Source: a gamma proteobacterium endosymbiont of Lamellibrachia anaximandri
GTDB taxonomy: Bacteria > Pseudomonadota > Gammaproteobacteria > Chromatiales > Chromatiaceae
NCBI GenBank assembly: GCA_016756835.1
Contig: JAESPE010000023.1
Location: forward strand, 1-41,258
DNA: 41,258 bases
Direction: 5' to 3'
The position numbers and the translations under genes were made by a program. The notes under the pieces were generated by a model. It worked only from the letters and a program-made list of their open reading frames with translations, made no database searches and was not told the DNA's origin. Numbering within the stretch: position 1 is the stretch's first letter; the number at the start of each line of letters is the position of its first letter. Below, piece after piece: positions 38,233 through 41,258 of the stretch.

Positions 38233-38769
38233 ATGAAGCCCAGGGAAAAATGTCACGGTATTACCCTGGTGAATACCGGCGAGGGCAAAGGCAAATCATC
38301 CAGCGCCTTCGGTGTGGTCTTCCGTGCCGCCGGCTGGGGCATGAAGGTCTGCGTGATCCAATACATCAAAGGAAATTGGAAGACCGGAGAACAGCAGGCC
38401 GCTTTGCGTTTCGACAATATCGAATGGCACGCCCTCGGGGATGGATTCACCTGGGATACAGAAAACCCTGAGCAGGATCGCAAGACCAGCCGGGAGATCT
38501 GGGCCTTCAGCCAGGAGAAGATTCGCAGTGGTAAGTTCGATCTGGTAGTGCTCGATGAGATCAACTACTGCTGCGACTACGGCTGGATCGGCGGAGCGGA
38601 GATCGCCAACTTCATCCGCGAGCATAAACCGGCCTGGATGCACCTGATACTCACCGGCAGAAACGCGCCGCCGGAGCTGATCGAAGTAGCAGATACCGCC
38701 ACCAGCATGACCCCGTTAAAACATGCCTTCGATAACGGCATCGAGGCGGAACAGGGCATGGAGTTTTGA
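38233..38769 (+). CDS. cobO: Corrinoid adenosyltransferase CobO/BtuR
   Basis: This 178-residue enzyme adds the 5'-deoxyadenosyl group from ATP to cob(I)yrinic acid a,c-diamide or cobalamin. The P-loop GEGKGKSSSAFGVVFRAAGWG and the motifs VIQYIKGNWKTGE, LVVLDEINY and LILTGRNAP are diagnostic. The ATG at 38233 follows GGAG by nine bases, the GGAG being inside the end of the MscS gene, which ends 5 bp earlier. A TTG at 38224 would overlap the mscS stop by four bases. The two genes may be co-transcribed. No cobalamin riboswitch is visible ahead of it. Confidence 0.96.
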   Translation: MKPREKCHGITLVNTGEGKGKSSSAFGVVFRAAGWGMKVCVIQYIKGNWKTGEQQAALRFDNIEWHALGDGFTWDTENPEQDRKTSREIWAFSQEKIRSGKFDLVVLDEINYCCDYGWIGGAEIANFIREHKPAWMHLILTGRNAPPELIEVADTATSMTPLKHAFDNGIEAEQGMEF

Positions 38770-38782
38770 CCCATATGAAAAT

Positions 38783-38855
38783 GTAGGCCGGTTCAAGCAT
38801 AGCGGAACCGGCAACCCTATAGGATGCCCGATCCGCTACGCTTGATCGTGCCTAC
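38783..38855. repeat. BIME-like hairpin pair
   Basis: GTAGGCCGGTTCAAGCATAGC-GGAACCGGC faces GCCCGATCCGCTACGCTTGATCGTGCCTAC. Loops and the GTAG feet match the pairs at 6645, 23693 and 33198. It lies between cobO and cobU. Confidence 0.88.
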
Positions 38856-38890
38856 GCCTTACACAATCAGGACATCCCTAAACATCCCAA

Positions 38891-39409
38891 ATGAAAACAC
38901 TGATCCTCGGCGGCGTTCGCTCCGGTAAAAGCCGACTGGCCCAGCAGTATGCTCGTGACTCAGGACTTCCGGTCTCCTACATCGCCACCGCCCGCGCGGA
39001 GGACGATGAGATGCAGCAGCGCATCGAGCAGCACCGCAACCACCGTCCCGCTGACTGGTTATTGGTGGAGGAGCCGCTGGCCCTGGCGGAGACACTGCAA
39101 AACCATGCCACACCCTCCCGCTGCCTGCTGGTGGAGTGTCTGACCCTCTGGCTGAGCAATCTTCTGCTGCATGATGATACACAACGGCTGGCACGAGAGA
39201 AGGCGACGCTGTTGGCACTACTGCCGACCCTGCCTGGAGAGATAATCCTGGTGACCAACGAGACAGGGCTGGGGGTGATACCAATGGGCGAGTTGAGCCG
39301 GCGCTTTTGTGATGAGGCAGGCATGCTGCATCAGGCAATCGCACAATGTAGTGACCGGGTGGTGCTCACGGTCGCCGGACTGCCTCATATTCTCAAGCAA
39401 CCTGAATAG
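38891..39409 (+). CDS. cobU: Adenosylcobinamide kinase/guanylyltransferase CobU (CobP)
   Basis: This 172-residue bifunctional enzyme phosphorylates adenosylcobinamide and attaches GMP in nucleotide-loop assembly. The P-loop ILGGVRSGKSRLAQ is at residues 5-18, and YIATARAEDDEMQQRIEQHRNHRP contains the catalytic and guanylyl-acceptor histidine region (RIEQHR). VECLTLWLSNLL and LVTNETGLGVIPMGELSRRF are typical. It is 70 bp ahead of cobT on the same strand. Confidence 0.97.
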   Translation: MKTLILGGVRSGKSRLAQQYARDSGLPVSYIATARAEDDEMQQRIEQHRNHRPADWLLVEEPLALAETLQNHATPSRCLLVECLTLWLSNLLLHDDTQRLAREKATLLALLPTLPGEIILVTNETGLGVIPMGELSRRFCDEAGMLHQAIAQCSDRVVLTVAGLPHILKQPE

Positions 39410-39479
39410 TTACAGCATGTAGGATGTGGTGAGGGTCAAACCACATCCTGCACACTTGCATTGATTGGCAAAATAAGCG

Positions 39480-40550
39480 ATGAAGCAACGATATTCTGAT
39501 TGGGTTCATGCCCCTGCCGCAAAACCGGATGAAGCCGCCCGGCAGGCCGCCGAGTCAAGACAGGTCCAACTGACCAAACCACCCGGCGCACTGGGTCAGC
39601 TGGAGACCATCGCCATCCGCCTGGCCGGTCTACAAGGTTGCGTCAGCCCAACCATCGAGCGAGTCCAGGTCACCCTCTTCGCCGGCGACCATGGCGTGGT
39701 TGCAGAAGGGGTGTCTGCCTTTCCCCAGGCCGTCACCCTCGAAATGGTGCGTAACTTTGCGCGCGGCGGCGCCGCGATTTGCGTCCTGGCAAGAGAGCTG
39801 GGAGCCAAACTAGAGGTAATCAACCTTGGCACCGTGGACCCATCTCCCCCGGAATTACAGGGAGAGGTGACCGACCGGCGCATCGCCGCAGGCACCGCCA
39901 ATTTCACCCTCGGCCCGGCTATGACACAAACCCAGCTACAGACCGCCCTCGACACTGGCCGGGAAGCCATCATTCAAACCAAAGAGAGCGGCGCACAACT
40001 CTTCATCGGCGGCGAGATGGGCATAGGCAACACCACTTCGGCGACCGCCCTCGCCTGTGCCCTGCTGAACTGCCCGGCAGATCTGCTGGCAGGCCCCGGC
40101 ACCGGACTCGATCCAGACGGCGTTTCCCACAAGGCGGCAGTGATAGAGAAGGCTCTCACGCTGCATCGCCCTCATCTCACCGATCCAATGGAGTCCCTGC
40201 GTCGACTGGGTGGATTCGAGATAGCCGCTCTCACCGGCAGTTATCTGAACTGTGCGCAACAGGGCCTGCCGGTTGTGGTGGACGGTTTCATCGCCGGGGT
40301 CGCCGCACTGATTGCCATCCGGTTTAACCCGGATGTGGCCGACTGGTGTCTCTTCTCCCATGCTTCGGCCGAACCAGGACACAAAACCGTCATGCAGGCG
40401 TTACAAGTGACACCTCTGCTCGATCTGGGCATGCGACTGGGTGAAGGCAGCGGCGCGGCAGTCGCTGTGCCACTGTTGCGTCTCGCCTGCGCCCTGCACG
40501 CCGGCATGGCGACCTTCGGGGAAGCCGGAGTTTCAGAAAAGGATGACTAA
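39480..40550 (+). CDS. cobT: Nicotinate-nucleotide-dimethylbenzimidazole phosphoribosyltransferase
   Basis: This 356-residue enzyme makes alpha-ribazole phosphate for the lower ligand of cobalamin. [40 protein letters not shown] and [21 protein letters not shown] are the family signatures; the catalytic Glu is in the C-terminal half near [12 protein letters not shown]. The length is normal. The end overlaps cobC by eight bases. Confidence 0.97.
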   Translation: MKQRYSDWVHAPAAKPDEAARQAAESRQVQLTKPPGALGQLETIAIRLAGLQGCVSPTIERVQVTLFAGDHGVVAEGVSAFPQAVTLEMVRNFARGGAAICVLARELGAKLEVINLGTVDPSPPELQGEVTDRRIAAGTANFTLGPAMTQTQLQTALDTGREAIIQTKESGAQLFIGGEMGIGNTTSATALACALLNCPADLLAGPGTGLDPDGVSHKAAVIEKALTLHRPHLTDPMESLRRLGGFEIAALTGSYLNCAQQGLPVVVDGFIAGVAALIAIRFNPDVADWCLFSHASAEPGHKTVMQALQVTPLLDLGMRLGEGSGAAVAVPLLRLACALHAGMATFGEAGVSEKDD

Positions 40551-41169
40551 GCCCGGCGAACTGCAAATCAACCTGCTGCGCCACGGGGAGGCCCAGGGCG
40601 GAAATTGTTTACGTGGCCGCACCGATGACCCACTGACCGAAGATGGCTGGTCGCAGATGGAGCAAGCGGTTGGCCAGCAGCAATCCTTAAATCAAATCAT
40701 CAGCTCTCCGGCAAGACGTTGTGCCGATTTTGCCACGTCGTATGCCAACCAACGGGATATTCCCCTGGGGCTCGACAGCAATCTTTGGGAGATGGACTTC
40801 GGCAGTTGGGAGGGACAAACCATCAGCGATCTGATTCAGAGCGAGCCGGACACCCTAAGCCGTTTCTGGCAGAATCCAATGATACAGACACCACCCGGTG
40901 GCGAACCCTTCGCAGAATTCCGGCAACGGGTGCTCAACGGCTGGCAGCAACTACTCGAAAAACATGAAAGCGGGAGACTATTGGTGATCGCCCACGGCGG
41001 ACCGATTCGTCTCATCCTGGCAGAGGTACTGGATATCCCGATGGAAAACCTGCTGCGTCTGGAATTACCCCACGCCGCCCTGAGCCGGATAAGAATCAGC
41101 CGCGATGCAAACGGCACACTCTACCCCTCCCTCGCTGCCAGCCATGGAGAGCGAAGCGAAGGCTGGTAG
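40543..41169 (+). CDS. cobC: Alpha-ribazole phosphatase-like histidine phosphatase CobC
   Basis: This 208-residue histidine phosphatase has the nucleophile in [12 protein letters not shown], the arginine/glutamate region in SSPARRC and [12 protein letters not shown], and the second His in [12 protein letters not shown]. CobC dephosphorylates alpha-ribazole 5'-phosphate or cobalamin phosphate; the context directly after cobT supports this rather than a phosphoglycerate mutase. I chose the ATG at 40543, which overlaps cobT by eight bases; the upstream open frame lies within cobT. The next 89 bases to the window end hold no gene I can call. Confidence 0.9.
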   Translation: MTKPGELQINLLRHGEAQGGNCLRGRTDDPLTEDGWSQMEQAVGQQQSLNQIISSPARRCADFATSYANQRDIPLGLDSNLWEMDFGSWEGQTISDLIQSEPDTLSRFWQNPMIQTPPGGEPFAEFRQRVLNGWQQLLEKHESGRLLVIAHGGPIRLILAEVLDIPMENLLRLELPHAALSRIRISRDANGTLYPSLAASHGERSEGW

Positions 41170-41258
41170 TCCCCGGTAGCCGCGAGGCCGCACTGCTTAC
41201 CCGGCGTGCCTTGCGCCAGAGGGGAAGCAAAGTAGGCATCCGAGCGCGGCGTCCAGTG

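Noticed and set aside
41170-41258. Start of cobS or another cob gene at the window end
   Set aside because: The 89 bases show GC-rich repeat-like sequence but no frame I can support; the next gene probably lies outside.

Overview
The window is a piece of chromosome from a gammaproteobacterium. The order surE-pcm-yqaA-nlpD-rpoS, the block pyrG-kdsA-eno-ftsB-ispD with ispF-truD, and the dnaQ-rnhA-methyltransferase-mltD group are all gammaproteobacterial arrangements. A secreted Gly/Tyr-rich sulfur globule protein (31900-32223) points to a sulfur-storing, probably chemolithoautotrophic, sulfur oxidiser of the Chromatiales / Sedimenticola / Thiodiazotropha kind. That placement is inference. A complete cbb3 oxidase operon with its maturation genes and two FNR-type [4Fe-4S] regulators indicate life at low or fluctuating oxygen.

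Layout. 1-606: tandem 218-bp units that join the tail of a VOC/glyoxalase-like gene to a palindromic spacer. 527-4516 (minus): alaC, hom, a COG4255-type phosphoglycerate-mutase-like gene and the VOC gene, apparently one operon. 4653-6555: a Mth938-domain gene and three uncharacterised membrane or exported proteins. 6770-15182 (minus): ccoNOQP, a small one-TM ORF, a terminator, then ccoGHIS. 15490-20155 (minus): surE, pcm, yqaA, nlpD, rpoS and fnr, reading towards ccoN. 20247-23679: a degenerate metalloprotease-like gene back to back with a DUF3820 gene, then an Smr-domain gene coupled to a DUF839/PhoX-like exported protein. 23776-31553 (minus): truD, ispF, ispD, ftsB, eno, kdsA and pyrG, with a plus-strand cyclic-nucleotide-binding/HDOD gene inserted between ispD and ispF. 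31900-33170 (plus): the sulfur globule gene, a strong terminator and a second fnr-like gene with its own FNR-like box. 33305-35253 (minus): dnaQ, rnhA and a methyltransferase, divergent from mltD (plus). 37151-41169 (plus): an MscS-type channel and four cobalamin genes (cobO, cobU, cobT, cobC).

How the genes work together. rpoS (stationary-phase sigma factor), fnr (oxygen sensor) and ccoNOQP/ccoGHIS (microaerobic respiration and its assembly) lie consecutively on one strand, and the ccoN leader carries an FNR-like palindrome. The sulfur globule gene beside a second fnr suggests that sulfur storage and oxygen sensing are linked, but only position supports that. The cob genes cover corrinoid adenosylation and lower-ligand assembly.

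Scattered between genes are hairpins with a GTAG foot, many as inverted pairs. They look like REP/BIME elements of the kind moved by RAYT transposases, although no RAYT gene is present here. I see no tRNA, rRNA, CRISPR array, insertion sequence, prophage or defence system, and no clearly novel multigene system. The most unusual items are the mosaic tandem repeat at 1-606, the degenerate metalloprotease-like protein at 20247-21026, the unassigned small membrane ORFs, and the fnr2/sulfur-globule locus.
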